Assembly: GCF_001693485.1 (NCBI RefSeq)
Contig: NZ_MAXC01000023.1
Coordinates: 372,001 to 436,000, forward strand
Length of the DNA stretch: 64,000 bases
Direction: 5' to 3'
Source: Bradyrhizobium sp. LMTR 3
GTDB lineage: Bacteria > Pseudomonadota > Alphaproteobacteria > Rhizobiales > Xanthobacteraceae
Shown here: in pieces, positions 8,157 through 16,738 of the stretch
Position numbering within the stretch: the stretch's first letter is position 1
Layout: each line of letters begins with the position of its first letter
Program-made: the position numbers and the translations under genes
The notes under the pieces: model-generated
Seen by the model: only the letters and a program-made list of their open reading frames with translations
What the model was told of the DNA's origin: nothing
The model's database searches: none

Positions 8157-8972
8157 ATGAATAAGGCTTCCGCATCGTCGCTGGTCGGGCCTCGCACCAC
8201 GGCTCGCGCCTTCTTCGTCAGTGATCGCCTGAATACGTCGGGCCTAGAGCGCGGCGATGTCCTTGCCACCACACCGCTCGCGTTTCGCGTCAACGAGAAT
8301 GGCGTCGCGATTCTCTTCCGCTATGGTGTGGTGGTCCTGATCGGACTGAATGCGCTGGAAGAAGAGGAATTCCTTCGCGGCCTTGACAAGCGCATGACGG
8401 GCAAGTTTGCGCGGCGTGACGAGGAGATCGCAATCGTCGAACTGGCCCCGGAAAGGGAGGACCAGATTCCACCGGGCGGGCCGATCTGCCTGCAAAGCCT
8501 TTCACCCGAGCGGCTGATCCTGATCGGCGAGGCGCTGGCGAAGAGCGTCGTTCTGGCTCGGCATGAACGCGAGGTTGCCAGCGTATTTGACACGACCGAG
8601 CCGTTCGCGCGGGAACTGGCGCTGAGCGGACGTATGCGCGGCAGCCGGCGCTCCATCCTGAAAAATATCGGCAGCGCGCTTCTGGTGCGGCATCGGGTGT
8701 CGGGGCCGGTCGAGGTGGCGGAGAAACCCGACGTGCTATGGGACAAGCCGCATTTGGAGCGGCTGTATGCCCGGCTGGAGGACGAGTACGAGCTCAATGA
8801 GCGTGCGGAATCGCTGAACCACAAGCTCGCCGTGATTGCCGAGAGCGCGCAGGTGTTGACCGACATCATCGACACGCGTCGCTCGCTTCGGCTCGAAGTG
8901 ATTATCGTGCTCCTGATCCTGTTCGAAGTTCTGGTGACGATTTATCAGCTCGCCATGGGCCGGCACCCCTGA
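8157..8972 (+). CDS. RMD1/YagE-family (DUF155) membrane-anchored protein
   Basis: A 271-residue protein of the RMD1 family, known from yeast sporulation and mitochondrial relatives and widespread in alphaproteobacteria without a settled function. Family signs are the central segment with the LNALEEEEFL region, the mid-domain LEDEYELNERAESLNHKL, and a C-terminal hydrophobic helix (about residues 245-265) after the motif DTRRSLRLE. This predicts a cytoplasmic domain anchored by its tail. I chose ATG 8157 (MNKASASS), since the longer in-frame start at 8055 adds 34 residues without family character. The ribosome site is weak (GTTGGGA). Confidence 0.8.
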   Translation: MNKASASSLVGPRTTARAFFVSDRLNTSGLERGDVLATTPLAFRVNENGVAILFRYGVVVLIGLNALEEEEFLRGLDKRMTGKFARRDEEIAIVELAPEREDQIPPGGPICLQSLSPERLILIGEALAKSVVLARHEREVASVFDTTEPFARELALSGRMRGSRRSILKNIGSALLVRHRVSGPVEVAEKPDVLWDKPHLERLYARLEDEYELNERAESLNHKLAVIAESAQVLTDIIDTRRSLRLEVIIVLLILFEVLVTIYQLAMGRHP

Positions 8973-8981
8973 GCCGGGTCC

Positions 8982-9061
8982 GTCATTCCGGGGCGGCTGG
9001 GAGAGCCGAACCCGGAATCTCGAGATTCCGGGACTGGTCCTACGGACCATCCCGGAATGAC
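8982..9061. repeat. Palindromic intergenic repeat, family C (copy 1)
   Basis: Ends GTCATTCCGGGG and CATCCCGGAATGAC are inverted. The middle carries CCCGGAATCTCGAGATTCCGGG, here given in two parts: CCCGGAATCTC and GAGATTCCGGG. A second copy with the same design is at 63315-63394. Confidence 0.85.
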
Positions 9062-9142
9062 AGCTGGATAACCTACCGCTTGATCTGCGCCTTCAGCGTA
9101 TCCTCGACCATGTGGCCCGAAGTCGGCTATGGTTCGAGCATC

Positions 9143-9628
9143 ATGGAATCACCCGCCCGCCACATCAGCCTCGTGCCTCCGCCCGACCGTCGTCAGTCGG
9201 AGACGGCACTGGCGATCGCGCGCGGCACCGCGCGGCTGTTACGGTCGCTGGGCTTTTCGTGCGTCAGCGAATTGCCGCTGCCGTCGGGCCGGCGCGCCGA
9301 CTTGGTGGCGCTGAACGAGAAGGGCGAGATCTGGATCGTCGAGATCAAGTCGTCGGTGGAGGATTTGCGCGCCGACCAGAAATGGCAGGATTACCGGATG
9401 CATTGCGACCGGCTGTTCTTCGCCTTCACGCAGGACCTTCCTTGCGAGATTTTTCCTGAAGATACCGGCCTGATCATCGCCGACGCCTATGGCGCCTATC
9501 TGCATTGCGAAGCGCCCGAGCATCGGCTGCCGGCCGCAACGCGCAAATCGATGACGGTGCGCTTTGCCATGGCCGCAGCCCAGCGGATCAACCGGCTGGT
9601 AGATCCGCAGGGGCATGGGGAGTTTTGA
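9143..9628 (+). CDS. mmcB: MmcB-family DNA repair protein
   Basis: A 161-residue protein of the MmcB family, named for mitomycin-C sensitivity in Caulobacter, where the SOS-linked gene takes part in translesion DNA repair. The PD-(D/E)xK-like nuclease core is visible: Asp53 in GRRADLVAL, then Glu67 and Lys69 in WIVEIKSS. The following DLRADQKWQDY segment is a family hallmark. I chose ATG 9143 (MESPARH), which matches family length; upstream in-frame codons add 21 atypical residues. No LexA box was obvious in the short upstream region. The catalytic residues are retained, but I cannot tell from sequence whether the nuclease is active. Confidence 0.85.
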   Translation: MESPARHISLVPPPDRRQSETALAIARGTARLLRSLGFSCVSELPLPSGRRADLVALNEKGEIWIVEIKSSVEDLRADQKWQDYRMHCDRLFFAFTQDLPCEIFPEDTGLIIADAYGAYLHCEAPEHRLPAATRKSMTVRFAMAAAQRINRLVDPQGHGEF

Positions 9629-9633
9629 TGCTG

Positions 9634-9759
9634 TAGGGTGGGCAAAGGCGCATCGCGCCGTGCCCACCATCTATCCGCAACCGCGGCCTTGGATGGTGGG
9701 CACGCGGAGCCTGTCATCGGGCGCGCACTCGCGCGACCCGTTGGCTTCGCCCACCCTAC
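9634..9759. repeat. Palindromic repeat, family A (copy 2)
   Basis: Begins GTAGGGTGGGCAAAG and ends with inverted CTTCGCCCACCCTAC; inner parts read GTGCCCACCAT and ATGGTGGGCAC. It fills the gap between converging mmcB and the SulP gene. Confidence 0.85.
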
Positions 9760-9762
9760 GAT

Positions 9763-11484
9763 CTAACGTTTGGCTCGGTCCTCCCAGTCCTCCCACTCTA
9801 CATCATGGACTTCCAGGTAACCGGAAACGGCTGCGCCGATGGTTGGGAAGAAGCAATTCTCGCCAAGCTGCGCCAATAATCCGAATTTCTTCAGCTTGTC
9901 CTTTACGGGATCCTTGAGTTCGGCAAAACAAAGCTCGATACCCTGTGCGTGCAACGCTTTGTCCAATTCGGTGAGCGTATCGCCGGCGGTGACGTCCACG
10001 CTGGTGACCGGCTCCGCCGCAACGACCAGCCAACGGACGGGCGTCGGCGATTTCGCAACCGCGGCCAAAGCGCGCTCCTTGAAAAATTCAGCGTTGGCGA
10101 AGAACAGAGGCGCATCCCACCGAAACAGAACCAACCCGGGGATCTGGCGTGCATCTAGATATCTCGTGATGTCGTGATAACCTTTGACGCCGTCGGCGCG
10201 GCCCAGTACGGCGGAGTGCGGGCGCCAAGCGTCCCATAGAAACTCGGCAATGGCGATGGCGATTGCCAGGCCTATTCCCGGAATCACACCGAGCGCGACG
10301 ACGCCGGCAAAGCAGACGATCGATAGCCAGAACTCCCACGGCTGAATGCGGCGGATCCGCATGAGGTCGGTGATCTCTATCAAGCTGATCGCAGCGGCGA
10401 TGACGACAGCGGCCAACGCAGCGTTGGGCAAATACTGAAGGAGGTCGGGTGCCACCAGCAGAAGGAAACCGATGGCAAGCGCGCCAACGATGCAGGTCAG
10501 TTGAGTGCGGGCGCCGGCGGCTTCCGCAACAGGCGTACGCGAACTGCTGCTGCTGATCGGAAAACCTTGAAAAAGACCGGTTGCCAGATTGGCGGTGCCG
10601 AGCGCCACCATCTCCTGGTTGGGATCGACATGAACGCCCAGTCGTGCGGCATAGGCCCGCGAAAGCACGCTGGTATCTGCAAAAGATACCATGGCGATCG
10701 CGCAACCGCCGATCAGCACCGGGACCATATCGGCGGGGCCGATCCAGGGAACGGCGAAACCCGGCAGACCCTGCGCAAGGGGACCCAGAACAGCCACGCT
10801 GTAACGCGTCGTAAGGTCCAGCGCAGCGACAGCGGCGGTTGCCCCGACGACTGCAATCAGAATGCCCGGCAGCCGCTTGTATTTCTGGAGCAAGAGGATA
10901 ACCGTCAACGTGCCGAGCCCGATCCCGAAGGCGACCCAGTTGGTCTTTCCTTCAAGGAAGGCACCGGCGATCGCCCACAAGCTCCGCAAAGATCCTTCGC
11001 TCTCGATCGAGAAGCCGAACAGCTTTGGTAGCTGGCTGATCAATGCGGTCAATGCAATTCCGTTCATGTAGCCGTAGCGTATCGGTTTGGAGAGCAGCTC
11101 GGTCACAAAGCCCAGGCGCGCGATGCCTGCCAGAATGAGTACCGCCCCGGAAACGATTGCCATCATGCCGGCCAAGGCTGCCGCACGGACCGGATCCCCG
11201 CCAGACAACGGAACGACAACGCCAAGGATGATAGCTACAAGAGCTGAGTCCGGTCCCAGCACGAGGATGCGGCTTGGGCCGAACAATGCGTAGGCAAAGA
11301 GTGGAATGATGGTTGCGTACAGACCGTAAATGCCGGGCAAGCCCGACGCCTCCGCGTAGGCAATGCCAACCGGGACCAGCATGGCCGACAGCGCAAGCCC
11401 GGCGAGGATATCGTGCCTGAGCCACCCCGCTTCATATCGACGGAGGGTGTCGAGGCCTGGCAGCCAGCGAATCCAATGCTTCAT
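9763..11484 (-). CDS. SulP-family anion transporter with STAS domain
   Basis: A 573-residue inner-membrane permease. The N-terminal part (MKHWIRWLPGLDTLRRY, then the DILAGL segment) leads into about ten to twelve hydrophobic helices with the typical family stretch VPVGIAYAEASGLPGIYGLY. The C-terminal ~150 residues form a cytoplasmic STAS domain. SulP proteins move sulfate, bicarbonate or dicarboxylates; the substrate cannot be assigned from sequence. The start is ATG 11484. A longer frame to 11625 exists, but it reads through a family-A repeat and is rejected. The stop lies 4 bases from another repeat copy. Confidence 0.92.
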   Translation of the reverse strand: MKHWIRWLPGLDTLRRYEAGWLRHDILAGLALSAMLVPVGIAYAEASGLPGIYGLYATIIPLFAYALFGPSRILVLGPDSALVAIILGVVVPLSGGDPVRAAALAGMMAIVSGAVLILAGIARLGFVTELLSKPIRYGYMNGIALTALISQLPKLFGFSIESEGSLRSLWAIAGAFLEGKTNWVAFGIGLGTLTVILLLQKYKRLPGILIAVVGATAAVAALDLTTRYSVAVLGPLAQGLPGFAVPWIGPADMVPVLIGGCAIAMVSFADTSVLSRAYAARLGVHVDPNQEMVALGTANLATGLFQGFPISSSSSRTPVAEAAGARTQLTCIVGALAIGFLLLVAPDLLQYLPNAALAAVVIAAAISLIEITDLMRIRRIQPWEFWLSIVCFAGVVALGVIPGIGLAIAIAIAEFLWDAWRPHSAVLGRADGVKGYHDITRYLDARQIPGLVLFRWDAPLFFANAEFFKERALAAVAKSPTPVRWLVVAAEPVTSVDVTAGDTLTELDKALHAQGIELCFAELKDPVKDKLKKFGLLAQLGENCFFPTIGAAVSGYLEVHDVEWEDWEDRAKR

Positions 11485-11518
11485 TGCCGGGCCACGCGGA
11501 GTTTGATAGACGCTGCCG

Positions 11519-11630
11519 GTAGGGTGGGCAAAGCGTAGCGTGCCCACCATCTTTTTTCTGCGATCAACGCTCGTGAATTCTGCGATCAACGCTCGTGAAT
11601 GGTGGGCACGCTGCGCTTTGCCCACCCTAC
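11519..11630. repeat. Palindromic repeat, family A (copy 3), with internal 22-base tandem duplication
   Basis: Outer arms are GTAGGGTGGGCAAAG and CTTTGCCCACCCTAC. Inside, a 22-base unit (CTGCGATCAACGCTCGTGAA plus two bases) occurs at 11558-11579 and again at 11580-11601, differing only in the last base. The duplication looks recent. Confidence 0.85.
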
Positions 11631-11643
11631 GATTTTAGCGAAA

Positions 11644-12198
11644 CTACCGCGGCGCGCGCTTCGCCAAGATCCGCTGCAGGGTGCGGCGGTGCATGTTCAG
11701 ACGCCGCGCGGTTTCGGAGACGTTGCGGTTGCACATTTCATAGATGCGCTGGATGTGTTCCCAGCGCACGCGATCCGCCGACATCGGATTGGACGGCAGC
11801 TCGGATTTCTCGGTGCCGCTGGCAAGCAGCGCCGCGACCACGTCGTCGGCGTCAGCAGGCTTCGAGAGGTAGTCCACCGCGCCCATCTTCACCGCCGTGA
11901 CGGCGGTTGCGATGTTGCCGTAGCCGGTCAGCACGATGGTGCGCGCCTCGGGGCGCTTGCGCTTGAGCGCCGACACCACATCGAGCCCGTTGCCGTCGCC
12001 GAGCCGCAGGTCCACGACCGCAAAGGCCGGTGCTGACTTGTTGATCTGCGCCAGCCCGTCGGACACGGTGTCACAGGATGTCACCGCGAAACCGCGGGTT
12101 TCCATCGCTCGCGACAGGCGCTCCAGAAACGGCTTGTCGTCCTCGACGATCAGCAGCGAGCGGTCGGCGAGATCGTTCAGTTCGGCGATGTCGTTCAA
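11644..12198 (-). CDS. regR: RegR/ActR/RegA-type redox response regulator
   Basis: A 184-residue response regulator with receiver (VEDDKPFLERLSRAM, phosphoacceptor Asp63 in VVDLRLGDGNG) joined by a proline-containing linker to a Fis-type helix-turn-helix. The C-terminal HTH (NVSETARRLNMHRRTLQRIL) is almost invariant in RegA/ActR/PrrA/RegR. In Bradyrhizobium RegR activates fixR-nifA and other genes under low oxygen. I chose the TTG at 12198 because GGGGA lies 9 bases upstream and the length equals that of RegA. A GTG at 12231 is the alternative and adds 11 residues. It lies 117 bases downstream of regS on the same strand, so it is probably an operon. Confidence 0.93.
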   Translation of the reverse strand: MNDIAELNDLADRSLLIVEDDKPFLERLSRAMETRGFAVTSCDTVSDGLAQINKSAPAFAVVDLRLGDGNGLDVVSALKRKRPEARTIVLTGYGNIATAVTAVKMGAVDYLSKPADADDVVAALLASGTEKSELPSNPMSADRVRWEHIQRIYEMCNRNVSETARRLNMHRRTLQRILAKRAPR

Positions 12199-12315
12199 GG
12201 CAAGGTATCCCCGGTTGCAGATGCGGAGCACTTATAGACCATATGGCGCGGTAATTTTGCACTGCCAAGGGCCCCAGCGTCGAGCAGCCCCGGTTTCCTC
12301 AATCCTTAACGTCTT

Positions 12316-13641
12316 TTAATCCACTGGCCCCGCAGCACTTTCCTCGGCCTCGAAGCGAACGCGCGGCCACGCGATCCGCACCACGGCGCCGTGATCGGGA
12401 AAGGTCCGGTTGGAGAACGAAACCTTTGCGCCGGTGCGCTCCAGGAGCGTTCGGGCGATGAATATGCCCAGCCCGAGGCCGGCGCGTTCGCGGTGGGTTT
12501 CATCGGCGCTGCGACGCCTTGATAAATAGGGCTCGCCGATCCGTTTCAGCATGTCGGGGGCGATGCCGGGGCCGTCATCGGAGATGACGATCTCAACCGT
12601 ATCCGCATTCCACCAGGCGTTAACCTCCACCGTCGTCCGCGCGAAATCGACGGCGTTCTCCAGGATGTTGCCGACGCCATACAGAATCGCCGGGTTCCGG
12701 GCGCCGACAGGCTCCCGGGTGGCTGCGACAGCAAGCCGCACCCTGATCGTGACGCCAAAATCGCGGTGCGGCGCCACCACTTCCTCGATCAGCGTAGACA
12801 GCGGCATAAGATCGAACGGCGCCCCGGACGAGGAAAGCTGGGTGATCTTGGCGAGGATGTCGCGGCAGCGCTGCGCCTGCTCGCGCAGGGCCTTCAGATC
12901 GGAGGCCAACTGGCCGTTGCCCTCGACAGTCTTTTCCAGCTCCCGCGAAATAAGGAAGATCGTCGACAGCGGCGTGCCGAGTTCATGCGCGGCGGCGGCG
13001 GCCAGCCCGTCAAGCTGGGTCAGATGCTGCTCGCGCGTCAGCACCAGCTCGGTTGCGGCCAGCGCGTCGGAAAGTTTGCGCGCCTCCTCGGTCGCCTGGA
13101 ACGCATAGAGACTGGTGACGCCGATCGCGAGCACGATCGAGAGCCAGACGCCGAACAGATAGATCGGCGGCAGCACCAGCGGGTCTTCGCTGTCCCAAGG
13201 CAGCGGCAGATGGAAGAACACCAGCGCCGAGGAGCAGGCGACCGCCAACAGCCCGAGGCCAACCGTCATCCGGATCGGCAGCACCGTCGCCGAGATCAGG
13301 ACGGGGCCGAGGAAAAGAAATGAAAACGGGTTCTGCAACCCGCCGGTCAGGAACAACAGCGCGGCCAATTCGACGATGTTGAGCGCGAGCAGCGTCGCCG
13401 CATAGATCGGTTCCAGCCGTTGCATCGGGTTGAAGGCAACCTGCAGCGCAAGATTGAGCAGCGCCGAGATCCCGACGACGGCCACGCAGGCAACAACGGG
13501 AAAGTCGAACTCCAGTCCATGCGCCACGATGAAGATCGCGGTGAGCTGGCCGAGCGCCGCCAGCCAGCGCAGCCGGAGGATCGTATCGAGACGGACATAG
13601 CGGTGCGGATGGCGGAAATCGGAGGCTGCGACGTCGGACAT
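12316..13641 (-). CDS. regS: RegS/ActS/RegB-type redox sensor histidine kinase
   Basis: A 441-residue membrane sensor kinase with six hydrophobic segments in the first ~180 residues. The quinone-associated loop GGLQNPF is at 100-106, as in RegB. The H-box HELGTPLSTI has the phosphorylated His219. Cys259 lies 40 residues further on, the same spacing as His225 and the redox-active Cys265 of Rhodobacter RegB. ATP-binding boxes (ENAVDFA, SDDGPGI, GLGLGIFIA) complete the protein. It should sense quinone pool or thiol redox state at the inner membrane and phosphorylate RegR, encoded next. The gene starts divergently from fixN with a 527-base gap. Confidence 0.95.
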   Translation of the reverse strand: MSDVAASDFRHPHRYVRLDTILRLRWLAALGQLTAIFIVAHGLEFDFPVVACVAVVGISALLNLALQVAFNPMQRLEPIYAATLLALNIVELAALLFLTGGLQNPFSFLFLGPVLISATVLPIRMTVGLGLLAVACSSALVFFHLPLPWDSEDPLVLPPIYLFGVWLSIVLAIGVTSLYAFQATEEARKLSDALAATELVLTREQHLTQLDGLAAAAAHELGTPLSTIFLISRELEKTVEGNGQLASDLKALREQAQRCRDILAKITQLSSSGAPFDLMPLSTLIEEVVAPHRDFGVTIRVRLAVAATREPVGARNPAILYGVGNILENAVDFARTTVEVNAWWNADTVEIVISDDGPGIAPDMLKRIGEPYLSRRRSADETHRERAGLGLGIFIARTLLERTGAKVSFSNRTFPDHGAVVRIAWPRVRFEAEESAAGPVD

Positions 13642-14168
13642 TGTTGGAGTTTAACTGTCGCAGCGCGCGATCACAAATAGGCGGATTGGAGCTTTTCTTT
13701 CGTCAGGGCGGAGGGAGCGCAGCACCGGATCTACGCGCCTGCGCTCGACGGCGACCTGCCAAATGTCCGCCGGCGAAAGCGGACATTACCTGCCGATCAA
13801 CGCCGTCTGCCAAGCGGAAAGCCATGCTCCCAATCGAGCCGCGCCACAGGAATAACCCGCGCTGATCAAGGCGAGGCCCGGCGCAGGAACGCCGGGTTCT
13901 GAGCAGGCGAGACCGGCTGTCCAGAGAGGCAGCGCCAGCGACGCAAAGGCTATGCGGCTGCCTGGCTCTGACAGAATGTGCGTTGAGGAGTCGACAAACC
14001 GGTGCGGTGGCCGGCGGCACGCGACGTCGGCGGCGCTAAGCAATCCCGCGGATGACAGAGGCCTGCGTTTGATTTAAATCAATAGAAGCGGCCTGGTTCA
14101 TCGTTGAGTGAGGTCTCGAGCCTGGCTAAAATCTTGGCAGCCTCCTGACCGGACCTCGCAGGTTCACC
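13642..14168. other. Divergent control region between regS and fixN
   Basis: A 527-base gap without a gene I can support. Minus-strand frames at 13703-14020 and 13786-14043 have no recognised family or clear ribosome site. The right end carries the FixK/FNR-type box at 14069-14082 for the fixNOQP operon. The left end must hold the regS promoter, which I cannot place. Confidence 0.55.
14069..14082. promoter_or_regulatory. FixK/FNR-type anaerobox upstream of fixN
   Basis: TTGATTTAAATCAA is a perfect palindrome and a perfect match to the TTGAT-N4-ATCAA consensus bound by FixK2/FNR-class regulators. Its centre is about 93 bases before the fixN start. If bound in the class-II position, transcription would begin near 14117. 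This predicts oxygen-limited expression of the operon. Confidence 0.88.
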
Positions 14169-15821
14169 ATGGTAGCTCAACTCACCCGAACCGAGCGACA
14201 AGGTGCGATTCTGATCGGCCTTGTGGTCGCAATCTGCGGGTTTCTGCTTGGCGTGGTCGGTCGAGATGACCCGATAGCCATTCACGGCGCGCTCATCTTC
14301 GCTGCCGGTATCCTCACGATCTTTCTCATTGGCAAGGACTATTACGCCCCGGAGCCGTCGGATGAACGGTTCGCCTCCTACTATGACGATCCCACCAAGG
14401 CGGGGATCGTTCTGGCGATGGTCTGGGTCGTCTTCGGCCTTGCCGTCGGAGACTGGGCGGCATGGCAACTGGTCAATCCGAACCTGACCTTTGGCAGCGG
14501 CTGGTCGAGTTTTGGCCGGATCCGGCCAGTCCATACGACCGCGGTGATCTTCGGCTTCGGCGGCAACGGCCTGATCGCTACCTCGCTCTATGTCCTGCAG
14601 CGAACCTCGCGCGCGCGCCTGCCGGACCAGTTAAGCCCGTGGTTCGTGCTGCTCGGTTACAACTTGTTCTGCGTGCTTGCCGTCACCGGCTACATGATGG
14701 GCATTACGCAGTCGAAGGAATATGCCGAGACGGAGTGGTATGCGGACATCTGGCTCGTCGTTGTATGGGTCGTGTACTTCCTGATTTATCTGCGAACGCT
14801 GGCGCGGCGGAAGGAGCCGCACATCTACGTCGCGAACTGGTACTACATGGCGTTCATCCTGGTCGTGGCGATGCTGCACATCGTCAACAACCTCGCCGTG
14901 CCGGTCTCGATCGGCCACGCCAAGAGCTACACGCTGTATTCCGGCGTACAGGACGCCATGATCCAGTGGTGGTACGGCCACAACGCCGTGGCGTTCTTCC
15001 TCACCGCAGGTTTCCTCGGCATGATGTACTACTTCTTGCCGATGCGGGCGGGCCGCCCGATCTTCTCCTACCGGCTATCGATCATCAGCTTCTGGGGCAT
15101 CACCTTTTTCTATATGTGGGCGGGATCGCACCACCTGCATTACACGGCGCTGCCGCACTGGGTGCAAACCCTGGGCATGACATTTTCGCTGATGCTCTTG
15201 ATCCCTTCCTGGGCATCCGCGGGAAACGCGCTGCTGACACTGAACGGCGCCTGGGACAAGGTGCGTGACGACGCGACATTGCGTTTCATGATGGTGGCGG
15301 CCGTGTTTTACGGGCTTACCACGTTCGAGGGATCGTTCATGGCGATCCGTGCCGTCAATTCGCTCTCGCATTACACGGACTGGACCGTTGGTCACGTTCA
15401 TGCCGGTGCGTTGGGCTGGGTCGCCATGATCACGTTCGGCTCGATCTATGCCTTGGTACCGTGGGTGTGGAAGTGCAAGAGCATGTACTCGGCGAAGCTT
15501 GTCGAGGCGCATTTCTGGCTCGCGGTTGCAGGCACCTTGATCTACGTGTTCGCGATGTGGAATTCCGGCATTATCCAGGGACTGATGTGGCGAACTTACA
15601 GCGAGAGCGGGACACTCACCTATTCCTTCGTCGATTCCTTGATCGCGATGCATCCCTACTACGTCGCCCGCTCCATCGGTGGACTATTGTTCCTGATTGG
15701 CGGGTGCATCGGCGCCTACAATATCTGGATGACCATCAAGCTTCCGAAGCCGATTTCTGAGACGACTGCCGATCTGCCAGAGAAGGTCACGGGCGGGGTC
15801 TCGCCACAGCCGGCGGAGTGA
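14169..15821 (+). CDS. fixN: cbb3-type cytochrome c oxidase subunit I (FixN/CcoN)
   Basis: The catalytic subunit of the high-affinity cbb3 oxidase: 550 residues, about 12-14 membrane helices. Heme and copper ligands are visible in conserved loops: RPVHTTAVIFGFGGN (low-spin heme b His), WWYGHNAVAFFLTAGFLG (CuB His), WAGSHHLHYTALPHW (CuB His pair), and VGHVHAGALGW (heme b3 and low-spin heme b His). It reduces oxygen to water and pumps protons at very low oxygen, as needed in nodules or microaerobic soil. First gene of the fixNOQP operon, 6 bases before fixO. A FixK box precedes it. Confidence 0.97.
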   Translation: MVAQLTRTERQGAILIGLVVAICGFLLGVVGRDDPIAIHGALIFAAGILTIFLIGKDYYAPEPSDERFASYYDDPTKAGIVLAMVWVVFGLAVGDWAAWQLVNPNLTFGSGWSSFGRIRPVHTTAVIFGFGGNGLIATSLYVLQRTSRARLPDQLSPWFVLLGYNLFCVLAVTGYMMGITQSKEYAETEWYADIWLVVVWVVYFLIYLRTLARRKEPHIYVANWYYMAFILVVAMLHIVNNLAVPVSIGHAKSYTLYSGVQDAMIQWWYGHNAVAFFLTAGFLGMMYYFLPMRAGRPIFSYRLSIISFWGITFFYMWAGSHHLHYTALPHWVQTLGMTFSLMLLIPSWASAGNALLTLNGAWDKVRDDATLRFMMVAAVFYGLTTFEGSFMAIRAVNSLSHYTDWTVGHVHAGALGWVAMITFGSIYALVPWVWKCKSMYSAKLVEAHFWLAVAGTLIYVFAMWNSGIIQGLMWRTYSESGTLTYSFVDSLIAMHPYYVARSIGGLLFLIGGCIGAYNIWMTIKLPKPISETTADLPEKVTGGVSPQPAE

Positions 15822-15827
15822 GATGTC

Positions 15828-16571
15828 ATGTCGATCTTCGGATTTCACTATCGGATGGAACGCAAGGCGATCGGCCTTGTGCTCGGCATCATCGTGGTGG
15901 CGAGTATCGGTGGTCTGGTCGAGATCGCGCCGCTGTTTACCATTCATCAGACGGTTGAGTCCGCGCCGGACATGCGGCTCTACACGCCACTCGAACTTGC
16001 CGGCCGCAACATCTATATCCGCGAGGGCTGCTATGCCTGCCATTCGCAGATGATCCGCACACTTCGCGACGAGGTCGACCGCTACGGTCCCTACTCGCTG
16101 GCGGTCGAATCCAAATACGATCATCCGATGCTGTGGGGGTCCAAGCGAACTGGCCCCGACCTCGCCCGCATCGGCGAAAAATATTCCGACCAATGGCACG
16201 TCGTTCATCTCGTTAATCCCCGCGACGTGGTGCCGGCTTCGGTGATGCCCGCCTACGACTGGCTGCTCAGCACCGAACTGCGCACCGACGATCTCGGCCT
16301 TCACCTGAAAGCGCAGCGCGCGGTCGGAGTTCCTTATACGGACGATATGATCGCCAACGCGCCGCTTGACGCGTTCGGTCAGTCCAATCCGGATTCGCCG
16401 CAGGCCAAGGGCGTTACCGAGCGCTATGGCAAGGCAACCACATTGCGCGCGTTCGACGGACGCCCGAGCCAGTTGACCGAAATGGATGCGATGGTTGCGT
16501 ACCTGCAAATCCTCGGACGGCTTACGGACGCGGCTCATAAGCCGATTGCACAGGCCGGAGCGAAGCAATGA
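15828..16571 (+). CDS. fixO: cbb3-type cytochrome c oxidase subunit II (FixO/CcoO)
   Basis: A 247-residue membrane-anchored monoheme cytochrome c. One N-terminal helix (about 14-34) is followed by the heme-binding motif CYACH (Cys68, Cys71, His72) and the family loop MIRTLRDEVDRYGPYS. A downstream Met in VPASVMPAY is the likely distal heme ligand. The subunit passes electrons from FixP to the FixN core in the periplasm. It overlaps fixQ by the sequence ATGA, so translation is probably coupled. Confidence 0.96.
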   Translation: MSIFGFHYRMERKAIGLVLGIIVVASIGGLVEIAPLFTIHQTVESAPDMRLYTPLELAGRNIYIREGCYACHSQMIRTLRDEVDRYGPYSLAVESKYDHPMLWGSKRTGPDLARIGEKYSDQWHVVHLVNPRDVVPASVMPAYDWLLSTELRTDDLGLHLKAQRAVGVPYTDDMIANAPLDAFGQSNPDSPQAKGVTERYGKATTLRAFDGRPSQLTEMDAMVAYLQILGRLTDAAHKPIAQAGAKQ

Positions 16572-16738
16572 GCGTGGAGCACGATTTTCTGGTCGGCTTT
16601 TCCAAATCGTTCGGACTTTTCTATCTGCTCGCGCTGTCGGCCGCGGTGTTGGTCTACGCCTACTGGCCCTCGAACAAGAAGCGCTTTGATTCGGCCGCGC
16701 AGTCCATTCTTCGCGATGAGGACAAGCCATGGCCGTAG
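16568..16738 (+). CDS. fixQ: cbb3-type oxidase small subunit (FixQ/CcoQ)
   Basis: A 56-residue protein, MSVEHDFLVGFSKSFGLFYL at its N-terminus, with one membrane helix (about 15-33) and a short polar tail rich in Lys and Asp. This is the usual size and shape of CcoQ, which stabilises the oxidase. It starts in the ATGA overlap with the fixO stop and its last 10 bases overlap the start of fixP, so all four subunits are tightly coupled. Confidence 0.92.
   Translation: MSVEHDFLVGFSKSFGLFYLLALSAAVLVYAYWPSNKKRFDSAAQSILRDEDKPWP

Noticed and set aside
11485..11625. N-terminal extension of the SulP protein
   Set aside because: The added residues come from a family-A repeat. ATG 11484 gives the normal SulP N-terminus.
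13703..14043. Minus-strand frames in the regS-fixN gap
   Set aside because: No ribosome site or similarity; composition resembles non-coding GC-rich sequence.
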